From positions 62,001-126,000 of the forward strand of contig NZ_CANMZV010000007.1 in NCBI RefSeq assembly GCF_947502415.1: DNA of 64,000 bases, written 5' to 3'. A model generated the notes under the pieces. The model did no database searches, had not been told where the DNA came from, and was given only the letters and a program-made list of their open reading frames with translations. The DNA comes from an uncultured Photobacterium sp. (lineage in GTDB: Bacteria; Pseudomonadota; Gammaproteobacteria; Enterobacterales; Vibrionaceae). Positions 8,051-17,838 of the stretch are shown one piece after another (position 1 is the stretch's first letter; each line of letters starts with the position of its first letter). The position numbers and the translations under genes were made by a program.

Positions 8051-9124
8051 ATGAGAATCACTTTGATTGTTTGCGGGTTGCTGTTGGCTAGCCTAATAGC
8101 CGCGGTGTGGTTCAAAGAGCAGGAAAGCAATTCGCCTCGGGCCTATAAGCATGGTGGAGTGCCGAGTGTCGTGGTTGCGGTGGTCAGCAAACAAAATGTC
8201 CGGCGTGAAGTTGAGGCCCTGGGCACGGTGAAATCCCGTGAGTCGGTGGTACTGTCGGCTAAGGTGACTGAAAAAGTTGAGTTGCTGCATTTTAGTGATG
8301 GCCAGCAGGTCAAAGCCGGTGATCTGCTGGTGACCCTGAGATCGGGTGAGCAGCAGGCTAAGGTTCGTGCAGCAAAAGCTAATTTGAAAGAGCAGCAGCG
8401 GGAATATAAGCGAATTGAGGGACTGGTAAAACGCAATACGGTTGCCAGCTCTGAGCTTGATAAGCTCTATACCGATATCGAAATAGCCCGTGCGGTACTG
8501 GCGCAAAATAAAGCGGAGCTGGACGCCAGGTTTATTCTGGCTCCGTTTTCTGGCTTGTTGGGCTTTCGCCAGATCAGCCCCGGGGCATTGGTGACTCCGG
8601 GAACCGTGATCACGACGCTTGATGATCTGGCGCAGGTGAAACTCGATTTTACCATTCCCGAACAGTTTATCGGCGAGCTGCAATTGGGCTCAGTGATTGA
8701 AGGGCAGGTAGCCGCGTTTCCTGAGCGGCAGTTTGCGGGTGTGGTTAAGGGGATCGACAGCCGGGTTAACCCGTTGACCCGGGCTATCGTGGTTCGGGCG
8801 GAAATTGATAACCCACAGTTGCAGCTGCGTCCCGGTATGCTGATGACCTTGCGTCTTATCGTTGAGCAACGTGAGGGGCTGGTGGTTCCGGAGGAGGCCT
8901 TAGTGCCCCGTCAGCGTAATAATTTCTTGTTTGTAGTCAACCAAGACAATGTAGTGGAGCAGCGTCAGGTCAAGGTCGGTTTTCGCAGCCGCGGTGAAGC
9001 TGAAATATTGAGTGGAGTAGCGGAGGGCGAGCAGATCATTACCCGCGGGATCCAGCGGGTCAGGCCGGGCCAGATCGTCGAAACCCGTACCAGTGAGCGC
9101 TTTACCTATCGGGAGGCTGGCTGA
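8051..9124 (+). CDS. RND efflux periplasmic adaptor (membrane fusion protein)
   Basis: Links an inner-membrane RND pump to an outer-membrane channel. It has 357 residues from the chosen ATG, which has GGCAGGG just upstream; an in-frame ATG at 8024 would add nine residues. An N-terminal membrane anchor (LIVCGLLLASLIAAVWF) is followed by the first lipoyl half (VLSAKVTEKVELLHFSDGQ), a helical hairpin about residues 95-150 rich in coiled-coil residues, the second lipoyl half (APFSGLLGFRQISPG), a beta-barrel domain, and a C-terminal membrane-proximal domain. Its stop overlaps the start of the pump gene, so the two are translationally coupled. The substrate cannot be read from the sequence. Confidence 0.93.
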   Translation: MRITLIVCGLLLASLIAAVWFKEQESNSPRAYKHGGVPSVVVAVVSKQNVRREVEALGTVKSRESVVLSAKVTEKVELLHFSDGQQVKAGDLLVTLRSGEQQAKVRAAKANLKEQQREYKRIEGLVKRNTVASSELDKLYTDIEIARAVLAQNKAELDARFILAPFSGLLGFRQISPGALVTPGTVITTLDDLAQVKLDFTIPEQFIGELQLGSVIEGQVAAFPERQFAGVVKGIDSRVNPLTRAIVVRAEIDNPQLQLRPGMLMTLRLIVEQREGLVVPEEALVPRQRNNFLFVVNQDNVVEQRQVKVGFRSRGEAEILSGVAEGEQIITRGIQRVRPGQIVETRTSERFTYREAG

Positions 9125-12100
9125 TGTTGTTAACGGATATGTCGGTTAAGCGGCCAGTGCTTGGTTCGGTGATCAGCTTGCTATTGATCACTTTCGGCCT
9201 GGTCGCCTACAGCAAGCTGCCATTGCGGGAATACCCCAATATCGATCCGCCGATAGTAACCGTTTCGACGACCTACCGGGGAGCTTCGGCGGCGATTGTT
9301 GAAACCAGTATTACCCAGCTGGTGGAAGACAGGATTGCCGGGCTGGAAGGGATCCGCAATATCAGCTCGCAAAGCCGTGATGGACGCTCGACAGTGACGC
9401 TGGAATTTGGCATTGGCCGCGATATTGATGCTGCGGCCAATGATGTCCGGGATCGGATTTCAGGGATTCTGAACAACCTGCCAGATGAGGCGGAACCGCC
9501 TGAAGTGCAGAAAGCGGCTGGCAGTTCGGAAGTGATCATGTGGCTGAATTTGGTCTCGGATCGGCTCGATACACTGGAGTTGACCGATTACGCTCGTCGT
9601 TATCTGGTGGATCGTTTTTCAGTGGTTGATGGTGTGGCCAATATCCGGATCGGTGGCGGAAAAGAATATGCGCTGAGGATTTGGATTGACCGGCAGAAGC
9701 TGGCGTCCCGTGGGCTGACGGTAGGCGATATTGAAGAGGCCCTGCGTGATGATAATGTTGAGTTGCCCGCGGGCTCGATAGAGTCTCAAAGCCGGCAGTT
9801 TTCGATCCGTACCCTGCGTAGTTTTGTTGCCCCGGCAGATTTTACCAAGCTGGTGGTCGGAACCGGTACGGACGGCTATCTGATCAGACTTGGTGATGTG
9901 GCTCGGGTTGATCTGGCTGCGGAGGAAGAGCGCATCACTTTTCGCGGTAATACCCAAGATATGATTGGCCTGGGTATCAACCGCCAGTCAACGGCTAACA
10001 CATTGGAAGTCGCCAGGGCTGTTAATGCCTTGGTGGACCAGCTCAATCCGACTCTCCCTGAGGGGATGGAAATAAAGCGCTCTTATGATTCATCGGTTTT
10101 TATTCAGGCTTCTATCGATGAAGTTTATAAGACCTTGTTTATAGCTCTGGGCTTAGTAGTGCTGGTTATTTATCTCTTCCTCGGTAGTGTCCGTGCGATG
10201 CTGATCCCCGCTCTGACGTTACCGGTTTCTCTGATCGGCAGCTTCATTGTGCTCTATGCGCTGGGTTTTACCATTAACCTGCTGACTTTGCTGGCATTGA
10301 TTTTGGCCATTGGTATTGTGGTGGATGATGCAATCGTGATGCTGGAGAATATTCACCGTCGTATTGAAATGGGCGAGCCGCCTCTTAAGGCAGCGTTTCT
10401 TGGTGCTCGGCAGGTGAGTTTTGCCATCGTTGCGACAACAGTGGTTCTGGTGGCGGTCTTTCTGCCGATTGGTTTCCTTGAAGGGGACTTGGGTAAGTTG
10501 TTCCGCGAGTTCTCGATTGCGATAAGTACGGCTGTCGTGCTGTCATCACTTGTGGCGCTGACCCTGAGCCCGATGATGGGCTCGAAAATTATGCGCCGGG
10601 TAGAAAATGAATCCTGGCTGGTCAATAAAGTCAGTGCGGTACTGAGCCGTGTGACGTCATTTTATCGGATGTTACTCGAAAGGGGGTTAAGACATCCTTT
10701 GCTGGTTGTGCTGATCATGGTGGTTGCCGTGAGCGGCAGCTCTTGGCTGGCAAGCCGGATCCCGTCGGAGTTTGCACCGCGGGAAGATCGCGGGGCGATG
10801 TTTATTATTATTAATGGTCCGCAGGGAGCCAGTTTTGAGTTCATGCAGCCTTATATGGATGAGATTGAGTATCGGCTGATGCCATTGGTCGAGGCCGGAG
10901 AAGTGAAGCGTTTGCTGGTTCGTGCTCCGCGGGGGTGGGGACGAATTGAAGATTTTTCCAATGGGTTTGCTATTGTGGTGCTGGAAGATTGGGCAAAGCG
11001 GCGCGATGCTTTTACGATTATAGGAAATATCCAGCGCAGGCTCTCTGATCTGGCCGGAGTGCGGGCATTTCCGGTAATGCGCCAGCCATTTGGTCGTGGC
11101 GTTGGTAAGCCGGTTCAGTTTGTGTTGGGTGGCGGTAGCTACGAGGAGTTGGCTCAGTGGCGAGATATATTGCTGGATGAAGCGGCATCCAACCAGAATC
11201 TGACCGGGTTGGACCATGATTATAAGGAAACCAAGCCACAGCTGCGCATTCAGATCGACCGTGACCGGGCTGGTGATTTCGGTGTGTCGTTGCGGGATAT
11301 CGGCCAGACCTTGGAGTCGATGCTAGGCTCGCGGTTGGTAACGACATATAAGTGGCGTGGCGAAGAATACGATGTGGTGATTGAAGGCCAGCGAGAAAGA
11401 CAGAATACCGCCGCTGATTTGAGTAACTTGTATGTTCGTTCGGAGCGGAGTGATGAGCTGATCCCGCTTTCAAGCTTGATCTCGGTGGAAGAGTTTGCCG
11501 ATGCCCCTCAGCTTAACCGTTATAACCGGGTCAGGGCGATTACCATCGAAGCCAACCTGACTGGTAGCTATACATTGGGTGAAGCACTTGATTATCTGAA
11601 CGGGCTGGTTCGGCAGTACCTGCCTGCTGATGCTGTGGTGAACTACAAAGGGGCATCGCAAGACTATCAGGATTCCAGTAGCTCGATTTTGTTCATTTTT
11701 GCCATGTCGCTGGTGGTGGTATTTCTGGTGTTGGCGGCTCAGTTTGAAAGTTATATCCATCCGTTGGTGATTATGCTGACGGTACCGTTGGCAATGTTTG
11801 GCGCTTTGCTCGGGTTGTATTTTACGGGTCAGAGTCTGAACATCTATTCGCAGATTGGCATCATTATGCTGATTGGCCTGGCGGCCAAGAACGGAATTCT
11901 GATCGTCGAATTTGCTAATCAATTGCGCGATGAAGGGATCGCTTTCGAACAAGCGATCCTTGATGCGGCTGCGGCTCGTTTGCGTCCAATCCTGATGACC
12001 GCCATCACGACGGCAGCCGGAGCTGTACCTTTGATAATGGCGACGGGGGCGGGGGCAGAAACTCGGTTAGTTATTGGTATCGCGGTGATGAGCGGTATTT

Positions 12101-12222
12101 TGGTTGCCACATTCTTTACTTTACTGGTGGTACCTGTGGTCTATCGTTTATTGGCCCGCCATACCCATAGTCCGGAATTTGTAGCGAGGAAGTTGGAAAA
12201 ACAGCTCAATCATAGTGAGTGA
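9124..12222 (+). CDS. RND efflux pump inner-membrane permease
   Basis: Proton-driven exporter of the AcrB/MexB superfamily, 1032 residues, the usual length. It has 12 predicted helices with two large periplasmic loops. The proton-relay pair is seen in helix 4 (GIVVDDAIVMLENIHRR), and the second-half signature is IGLAAKNGILIVEFANQLR. It overlaps the adaptor gene by one base (TGATG). No outer-membrane channel gene is nearby, so the pump probably borrows a TolC encoded elsewhere. The N-terminus (MSVKRPVLGSVISLLLITFG) is like the MexK/VexD/VmeI group rather than AcrB, so I leave the symbol blank. No terminator follows directly. Confidence 0.95.
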   Translation: MLLTDMSVKRPVLGSVISLLLITFGLVAYSKLPLREYPNIDPPIVTVSTTYRGASAAIVETSITQLVEDRIAGLEGIRNISSQSRDGRSTVTLEFGIGRDIDAAANDVRDRISGILNNLPDEAEPPEVQKAAGSSEVIMWLNLVSDRLDTLELTDYARRYLVDRFSVVDGVANIRIGGGKEYALRIWIDRQKLASRGLTVGDIEEALRDDNVELPAGSIESQSRQFSIRTLRSFVAPADFTKLVVGTGTDGYLIRLGDVARVDLAAEEERITFRGNTQDMIGLGINRQSTANTLEVARAVNALVDQLNPTLPEGMEIKRSYDSSVFIQASIDEVYKTLFIALGLVVLVIYLFLGSVRAMLIPALTLPVSLIGSFIVLYALGFTINLLTLLALILAIGIVVDDAIVMLENIHRRIEMGEPPLKAAFLGARQVSFAIVATTVVLVAVFLPIGFLEGDLGKLFREFSIAISTAVVLSSLVALTLSPMMGSKIMRRVENESWLVNKVSAVLSRVTSFYRMLLERGLRHPLLVVLIMVVAVSGSSWLASRIPSEFAPREDRGAMFIIINGPQGASFEFMQPYMDEIEYRLMPLVEAGEVKRLLVRAPRGWGRIEDFSNGFAIVVLEDWAKRRDAFTIIGNIQRRLSDLAGVRAFPVMRQPFGRGVGKPVQFVLGGGSYEELAQWRDILLDEAASNQNLTGLDHDYKETKPQLRIQIDRDRAGDFGVSLRDIGQTLESMLGSRLVTTYKWRGEEYDVVIEGQRERQNTAADLSNLYVRSERSDELIPLSSLISVEEFADAPQLNRYNRVRAITIEANLTGSYTLGEALDYLNGLVRQYLPADAVVNYKGASQDYQDSSSSILFIFAMSLVVVFLVLAAQFESYIHPLVIMLTVPLAMFGALLGLYFTGQSLNIYSQIGIIMLIGLAAKNGILIVEFANQLRDEGIAFEQAILDAAAARLRPILMTAITTAAGAVPLIMATGAGAETRLVIGIAVMSGILVATFFTLLVVPVVYRLLARHTHSPEFVARKLEKQLNHSE

Positions 12223-12523
12223 AAACAGCAAGGGAGGCTGTTTAGCTTCACGAACAGGGCTTATATTGCGAGTTGGGTAACATTCTGATCTATTGCCTGT
12301 TTGTGTTGGTTGTACCTTGCGATAAGCTTCCAACTGCCACTATGTCTATAGACTGGGAAAATAGCTGTGAGCAGGCTGGACCTCTCATCGGCTATTGGGC
12401 ACTCCGCCACTGGGCAGTAGAAATCAATTCATGGCTATAATTGGTTTCTCTGTTCGGTGGCTTTTAATTTTTGGGGAATAAGCTAAGAGTTGCACAAGCC
12501 GGGCCTAATCGTCCTCGTGATTA

Positions 12524-12658
12524 TTATTGCCGCATCAACTTCAAAAATTCTGCTTCCGTAATATCACCCTTAAAATTCCCATGGCAGGACTCCGGACTGA
12601 GTGGGTTATCGCGATTATTCAGTTTGGTATAACCAGAAACATAAACAAGGCCGGACAT
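12524..12658 (-). CDS. Small uncertain ORF (44 aa) downstream of the 69-aa exported protein
   Basis: Starts inside the terminator hairpin of the preceding gene, with AAGG about nine bases before the ATG. Its C-terminus (GDITEAEFLKLMRQ) has protein-like composition. It is in the same frame as the 69-aa gene and separated from that gene's TGA by only 12 open codons. It could be a chance ORF, a decayed tail of an older longer protein, or a read-through extension. No family recognised. Confidence 0.25.
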   Translation of the reverse strand: MSGLVYVSGYTKLNNRDNPLSPESCHGNFKGDITEAEFLKLMRQ

Positions 12659-12673
12659 ATAGCCCGGCCTTGT
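12647..12673 (-). terminator. Rho-independent terminator of the small exported protein
   Basis: CAAGGCCGG / CCGGCCTTG perfect 9 bp stem. On the minus strand it is followed by TTTATGTTT. Confidence 0.75.
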
Positions 12674-12694
12674 CGGTACGTAATTTCGTTGGTA

Positions 12695-12904
12695 TCAGTA
12701 TTTCGATGTTTCCTTGCTGGCTTGCTTAGCGTGTTCAGCCTTGAGTTTATTGCATTCTGTTATCGGCATAGAGGTTGTTCCCAACATTTTGCCATCTTGC
12801 ATACAGACAACGTGTGGCACAGTGACACTGCTGCCGCCACCAAAACTATTCGCAAGAGTAAAGCCTGAAAAAAACAAGCAAAGTAGAACCAGAACCTTTT
12901 TCAT
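12695..12904 (-). CDS. Small exported hypothetical protein (69 aa)
   Basis: A clear signal peptide (MKKVLVLLCLFFSGFTLANS, cleavage likely after the LAN region) precedes a mature part of about 50 residues with two cysteines (VCMQDG, ITECNK) that could form one disulfide. The ribosome site GGAGG stands six bases before the ATG. A strong terminator follows. No family recognised. It is a monocistronic gene convergent with the RND operon. Confidence 0.8.
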   Translation of the reverse strand: MKKVLVLLCLFFSGFTLANSFGGGSSVTVPHVVCMQDGKMLGTTSMPITECNKLKAEHAKQASKETSKY

Positions 12905-13368
12905 TTGTTACCTCCGACAGTGTTGGGAGTTATTGGTTAAGCTATCAACCAGCCAGATTTTTATCTGTTTGATAATAATCGTAGCAGTTATGTGCTTTGT
13001 TGGTGTGGTGCCATTGGGTTTGGTGTTTTGTAATTACGTTATCAGCAAACTTAAAAAATTGATTTATCAGTAAATTGATTTTTCATTACGCGATAAAAGC
13101 TTATATTCCTAGATTAACGGTTGAAGCTGAAATCAGGCTGAATAGAGAGGTGTGATGGAGGATTTACATTGTAAAGAGACGAATAACCTTTAGGGCATTC
13201 AATTTTCTTGTTGTGAAAAGTCTAGCCTTGAGCTGTCTATTGCCACCCATTGTTTTCGATTTATTTTAAGTGGATTAAATGGCTGACTGCATCTTTAAAC
13301 TGTTCATTGAGAGCCAGTATCTCGACGTCGACTTTGTCTAACAATTGGCAGGCATAAGTTAATGCTGG
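12905..13368. other. Intergenic region with parS2 site 3
   Basis: 464 bp without a recognised gene. It carries the promoter side of the small exported protein and the parS2 site at 13163. Nothing else seen. Confidence 0.5.
13163..13175. other. parS2 centromere site 3
   Basis: TTTACATTGTAAA, a perfect match to the chromosome II parS consensus, in an intergenic region 11 kb from the origin. Confidence 0.82.
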
Positions 13369-16215
13369 TTACTGTGAACGGATACTGATGCGTTTTTTCA
13401 GTTCGGGCTGTGCCTCTAGCAGGGAATAAAAATCATCACTTTGAAGTACCAGTAGTTCGCAGTAGCTGGCTGCGTCTACGTTGGCATTGCGCGGAGCCCG
13501 GTTTAGCAGGGCTTGTTCGCCAAAAAAATCGCCGCACTCTAGTTGGATCGGGGCTGATGATTCTGTGATTACCTCGACAGAGCCGGTCGCAATAAAGTAC
13601 ATCGCATTACCCGTTTCTCCTTGGGTAATAATACGTTGGCCTGGTGCGACAATTAGAGGTTTGAGCTGCTTAGTAATTTGTTCAATCTGCTGGTTATCGA
13701 GCTGCTTAAATAGCGGGACTTTGGCCACTAGGGCTTCTGGTTCCAGTCGTCGGCTGGCAATTTCTGTGATTCGCTGCTGCAGATCAGGATCGGTGGTGGT
13801 GATACGCCGGAAATCATCGACGTTTAGAACCAGAATCTGGCAATAGCTGATGGCGGTGACATCGGCGCTGCGGGGCTCCTGGGTCAGCAATGCCAGTTCT
13901 CCGAAAAAGTCCCCGCTGCCAAGACAGACTGCCTGGTGTTCTGTCGATGCTTCGACGGCGCCGCAGGAGATAAAATACATAGCGTCGCCTTCTTCTCCTC
14001 GGGTAATAATCTTTTCATCTGGCACCACCAGTCGTGGAGTTAGCACGGAAGCGATTTCGCTAATGCGGTGCGATTCTAGTTCAGATAAAAACGGCACTTT
14101 AGCGACGAGCTTGTTCGGCTCCAGTCCGAGATCCAGTTTGGGTTGGCGATCCATAACACGGTTGCGTTTATCCAGTTCCCGTCCCAGATCGTTAAATACT
14201 TCCTGGCTGATAATATTCTCATCGAGCATTTGGTGGTAACTGGCTTCCTCTAGACGCAGGGCGACCCGGACAAGGTGTCGCTTTTGCAGAGTTTCAGCAT
14301 ATTCCGGATATTGCAGGCGAAGGGCATCCAGAGCCTGCCGGGTTGTTTGCAGGCGGATGGCAAGCAGTTTTTCTAGCTCATGAGCCAGGTTGTCGCCAAA
14401 CAGAGGCGGGATTTTTTCCCGGGAGTAATCGACCAGTGAAGCGACAACCGTTTCGCTGACCGTCAGGACCTCAAAACGGTTGGCCAGCTGGATGGCGAGT
14501 GGACGATGAAACTTGAAGTGTTGTTGTATCAGCAAAGTGATCCTGAAAATCTGCCCGAATTTTAAAGCCGAGTTATAAGTTTCCTGATATCCGTTTATTT
14601 TGCCGATTTTCAGTCCGTCTTGCAGGTCATCGGCTTGGAACAAGAGTGAGCGGGTAATTTTGGCTGAGTCCAGCCCCTCTGCGAAGCGTTTAAGATAAAG
14701 GTGGCGTTCGTGGTTGGTGAGGGTACTGAGCCCCACACAGAGGGTGACGGTATCTGGCTGTTTTTCACAGCTCTTACTCATTGAATGTTCGACCCGGCTT
14801 AGCCGTTGTTCGTAGATATCCGCAACCCCGGTCGCGATGGTCGGATTGATTTTATCTTCATGTGCGGCATGCTTGAGTCCTTCCCGGATATGTTTTATCG
14901 ACAGGGCCATTACCCGATTGCGGATCAAACGTTCGGTTGGCGGCAGCCGATCTAGCCCGAAAAAACGCATCATCGATCCCATGGTTGGCGCGTTGATAAA
15001 CAGGGTAAAAAGCACAAATCCGGTGACCAGAGAGGCAACAAAGGCTTGTATTTCTGGCGCGATCCCCGGAGTTTCGAGGATCACCAGTGCCAATGCCAGA
15101 GAGACGGCACCGCGCAATCCCCCCCATAGCATGACAGTGCGAAATGCGATGCTGATTTGTTGCCCGAGTCCAAGCTTGTTGAGTAGTGGCAGTACCAGAT
15201 AAAGCACTACGCTACGAGCTGTAAACGCGGCAATGGTCAGGGCGAGCAGTGACCAGAATTGGCCTGAGGTAAAATCGACCAGAACTTTGGGCACCAGCAA
15301 GCCGACTAAGAAAAAAATCAGTGAGTTGGCCCAGAAGACCAGCTCTTCCCAGGTTTCGGTCAGAGTATGCCAGGTATTAGCTGAGATCTGGGTTCGGCCG
15401 AATGAATTAACCACCAGCCCGGCCGTGACTACGGCCATGACTCCGGACACATGCAGGTAGTGTTCTGCCAGTAGGAAGCTGAGGTAGGCTAGGCAGATAG
15501 TCAGGGTTATTTCCACCAGCGGGAGATTACGTAGCTGTCCGATCAGTGAAATGACCAGCCATGAAGTGACAAGGCCTACCAGGATCCCCCCGAAGAAGAC
15601 TTCGAAAAATTTTCCGGCGGCTGACAGCATGCTTGCTTCTGTCCCGCCGACCAAAATCGCGACCAGGATGGTAAAAAGCACGATAGCAGTGGCATCGTTA
15701 AACAGGCTTTCTCCCTCGACCAGGATTGTGAGCCGTTTGGGTGCGCCGAGGTTTTTGAAAATGGCTACGATGGCCACCGGATCTGTGGCGGAGACAATAG
15801 CACCAAGCAGCAGGCAGGCAATGAGGCTGATATCGGAGACACCCCAGACAACGATGCCGACCAACATGGTAGAGATCAAAAGTCCGATCACAGCCAGTAA
15901 CAAAATGGGGCCGATATCAGTTAGTAGATGGCGGGCATTGATATTCAGCGCCGACTCAAAGATAAGTGCAGGTAGGAAGACAAAGAACACCACTTCCGAG
16001 GTAATATCGAGAGCCTCAAGTGCTGCCAGAAAATCACCGACGATACCGGGCGGGTGGATATCGCTGGCAGCCATCACTATGCCGCCCAGCAGACATCCGG
16101 CGACAGCGAGCAGGACGGTGTAGGGGAAGTTGATGCGGTTGGCTATTGGGAGCAGTAAGCTGGCAATGGTTAACAGGCCGACCAGTCCGAGTACCAGAAG
16201 AAATGTCTCATGCAT
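13369..16215 (-). CDS. CPA1-type cation/proton antiporter with two C-terminal cyclic-nucleotide-binding domains
   Basis: Predicted Na+ or K+/H+ exchanger, 948 residues. The first ~410 residues are the Na+/H+ exchanger membrane domain with about 12 helices. It includes the ion-site region SATDPVAIVAIFKNLG (CPA1 ND/DP-type motif) and GLRGAVSLALAL. A soluble region of about 280 residues follows, then two CAP_ED/CNB domains at about 700-825 and 829-945. Each CNB has a phosphate-binding cassette with the key glutamate and arginine (FFGELALLTQEPRSADV; FFGEQALLNRAPRNANV), so both could bind cAMP or cGMP. The start has GGAGG upstream. The neighbouring adenylate cyclase cluster suggests cAMP control. 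Transported ion unknown. Confidence 0.9.
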   Translation of the reverse strand: MHETFLLVLGLVGLLTIASLLLPIANRINFPYTVLLAVAGCLLGGIVMAASDIHPPGIVGDFLAALEALDITSEVVFFVFLPALIFESALNINARHLLTDIGPILLLAVIGLLISTMLVGIVVWGVSDISLIACLLLGAIVSATDPVAIVAIFKNLGAPKRLTILVEGESLFNDATAIVLFTILVAILVGGTEASMLSAAGKFFEVFFGGILVGLVTSWLVISLIGQLRNLPLVEITLTICLAYLSFLLAEHYLHVSGVMAVVTAGLVVNSFGRTQISANTWHTLTETWEELVFWANSLIFFLVGLLVPKVLVDFTSGQFWSLLALTIAAFTARSVVLYLVLPLLNKLGLGQQISIAFRTVMLWGGLRGAVSLALALVILETPGIAPEIQAFVASLVTGFVLFTLFINAPTMGSMMRFFGLDRLPPTERLIRNRVMALSIKHIREGLKHAAHEDKINPTIATGVADIYEQRLSRVEHSMSKSCEKQPDTVTLCVGLSTLTNHERHLYLKRFAEGLDSAKITRSLLFQADDLQDGLKIGKINGYQETYNSALKFGQIFRITLLIQQHFKFHRPLAIQLANRFEVLTVSETVVASLVDYSREKIPPLFGDNLAHELEKLLAIRLQTTRQALDALRLQYPEYAETLQKRHLVRVALRLEEASYHQMLDENIISQEVFNDLGRELDKRNRVMDRQPKLDLGLEPNKLVAKVPFLSELESHRISEIASVLTPRLVVPDEKIITRGEEGDAMYFISCGAVEASTEHQAVCLGSGDFFGELALLTQEPRSADVTAISYCQILVLNVDDFRRITTTDPDLQQRITEIASRRLEPEALVAKVPLFKQLDNQQIEQITKQLKPLIVAPGQRIITQGETGNAMYFIATGSVEVITESSAPIQLECGDFFGEQALLNRAPRNANVDAASYCELLVLQSDDFYSLLEAQPELKKRISIRSQ

Positions 16216-16260
16216 GCCTTTGCCTCCGCGGATTGTAGTTAATTACCTGTGCTTATGGAC

Positions 16261-17628
16261 TTATCCGATAATGCCGCTGCCGAGCTGCTTGTTTTTATCC
16301 GTGAGCCATGGTGGTTGTCTGAAGCGTTGTTCGGCATATTTGAGTGGCCAGATTATTTTTGCTTCACCGCCGAATAGCTGGACCATCGGATGGTAGAACC
16401 CCTTCATAAAGCGGCCTGTCATCACTTCATTGGCCGACAGGGCGTGTGGGCCCGGAGCGGTTGAGAAGCGGTAAAGGTTCCAGATCCCCTTGTGTGATAT
16501 CTGATGTAGGGTCGCGGTCAGGGTATCGAAATCCAGCGTGCTTGCCGTATTGAGTGCCCGGATCGCCATCCGGGTATAGTCGTAATGAAGGCCTGCTGCT
16601 TGGATACTGGGCTCCTGGTTATATCTTGCCTGAAAGCGTCGAACCCACCATTGCTGCCACAGGGCGATAGGCATTGCTGAATCCATAGCAACTACGAAGT
16701 CGGAAGCATCTCCTGTCATCTTATGCCAGTTATGTAGCCAGCGGATCCCGTGCCCCAGCAGCAGCGCTGTGATACCTTGCTGCTGGAATTGCCTGACAAA
16801 GTTGCTGACAGCGACATCCCCGCTTGAGGTCATTGCCACCAGTGAGACTTTCCGTTGCTTGAATTTTTTGAGCATGGGTGTGAATTCGGTCTCGTCCAGA
16901 TCGGTAACCTCATAGGGGTACGGGTCGAAGCCTACTTCTTTAAGGCTGGCGCTCAAGGCTTCGCCCCAGCCATGACCGTAGGCACTGTTTTCTACCAGGA
17001 TGGCAGCCCGGTAGTTGGCGGGACGCCATAGCCCTTGCTCAATGAAGTAGCGAAGAGGTTGACCATACAAGCCTGCCAGCTTAGGCGGGGAAGGCCAGCC
17101 TTTGAACCAGCCCCGGTAACGTTCAGGGTTGAGGTTGATTTTGTTGGCAATGTACTGTGATGCCCCTAAGTGGCCAATATGGATCGTATTGAGGTTGGCT
17201 TCGGTGTCCATCAGAGCCAGCGCGACCGATGAATGCCAGCCTCCGATCATTAATTTGACGCCTTTGTGTGTGATGGCATGGCTGGCTGCTCTGATGGCGG
17301 CGGTGGGATTGGACTCGCTGTCGACCCAGACAATTTCGATATCACGCAGATTACCGTCGATGGCGATAGGGATCTCTCCTGTTTTTCGCGCATCTTCCAG
17401 TGCCATCAGTATGCCTTGTTTTATTGCATTACCGGTATGTTCTGCTGGTCCGGTAAACGGCCCGCAGGCACCGATCTTTAAAGGAGAGCCCAGCCCCTGA
17501 GCCCGAAGGATACCCGGGGCAAGCGCGGAGAGTGTACCTGAAATACCAAGTAGACCTGTGGTTCGGAGGATCTGCCTCCGGCTTATTGTTGGTTCAGGCT
17601 GCCGTTTGTTGTTGGTGTTATCAGTCAT
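16261..17628 (-). CDS. Tat-exported ABC-type substrate-binding protein (UrtA/amide-binding-like)
   Basis: Periplasmic ligand-binding protein of the Leu/Ile/Val-amide fold (Peripla_BP_6), 455 residues. The N-terminus carries a twin-arginine signal (SRRQILRTTGLLG), with cleavage likely near LRAQG. The start of the mature fold (LKIGACGPFTGPAEHTGNAIKQG) is typical of urea and short-chain-amide binding proteins. No ABC permease or ATPase is near. It is divergent from the cyclase gene at 17839 with about 210 bp between them, and 45 bp from the antiporter gene on the same strand, so it may be cotranscribed with the antiporter. A sensory rather than transport role is an inference from this context. 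Confidence 0.85.
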   Translation of the reverse strand: MTDNTNNKRQPEPTISRRQILRTTGLLGISGTLSALAPGILRAQGLGSPLKIGACGPFTGPAEHTGNAIKQGILMALEDARKTGEIPIAIDGNLRDIEIVWVDSESNPTAAIRAASHAITHKGVKLMIGGWHSSVALALMDTEANLNTIHIGHLGASQYIANKINLNPERYRGWFKGWPSPPKLAGLYGQPLRYFIEQGLWRPANYRAAILVENSAYGHGWGEALSASLKEVGFDPYPYEVTDLDETEFTPMLKKFKQRKVSLVAMTSSGDVAVSNFVRQFQQQGITALLLGHGIRWLHNWHKMTGDASDFVVAMDSAMPIALWQQWWVRRFQARYNQEPSIQAAGLHYDYTRMAIRALNTASTLDFDTLTATLHQISHKGIWNLYRFSTAPGPHALSANEVMTGRFMKGFYHPMVQLFGGEAKIIWPLKYAEQRFRQPPWLTDKNKQLGSGIIG

Positions 17629-17838
17629 CCGCTTCCTCGGGAATATCGCCGCTGCTTATGATTGCTTGTATTTCCGGTTTGGATGGCGGTAATTAGCGCC
17701 ATGTTTTCTATTTATTCAGGTTAGTTCAAAGCTGGTAACTTTAGGGTGGGGTTTCAGGTGGTAATTCAGAAAGGCACGCAGTCAGGGCGTCTATACTGTG
17801 ACTGAAAAGAATATTTTTTTGTTTTTCAGGGGGATTTC

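Noticed and set aside
13481..16123. Long plus-strand frames opposite the antiporter
   Set aside because: Low-complexity Ser/Arg-rich translations mirror the hydrophobic gene on the other strand.
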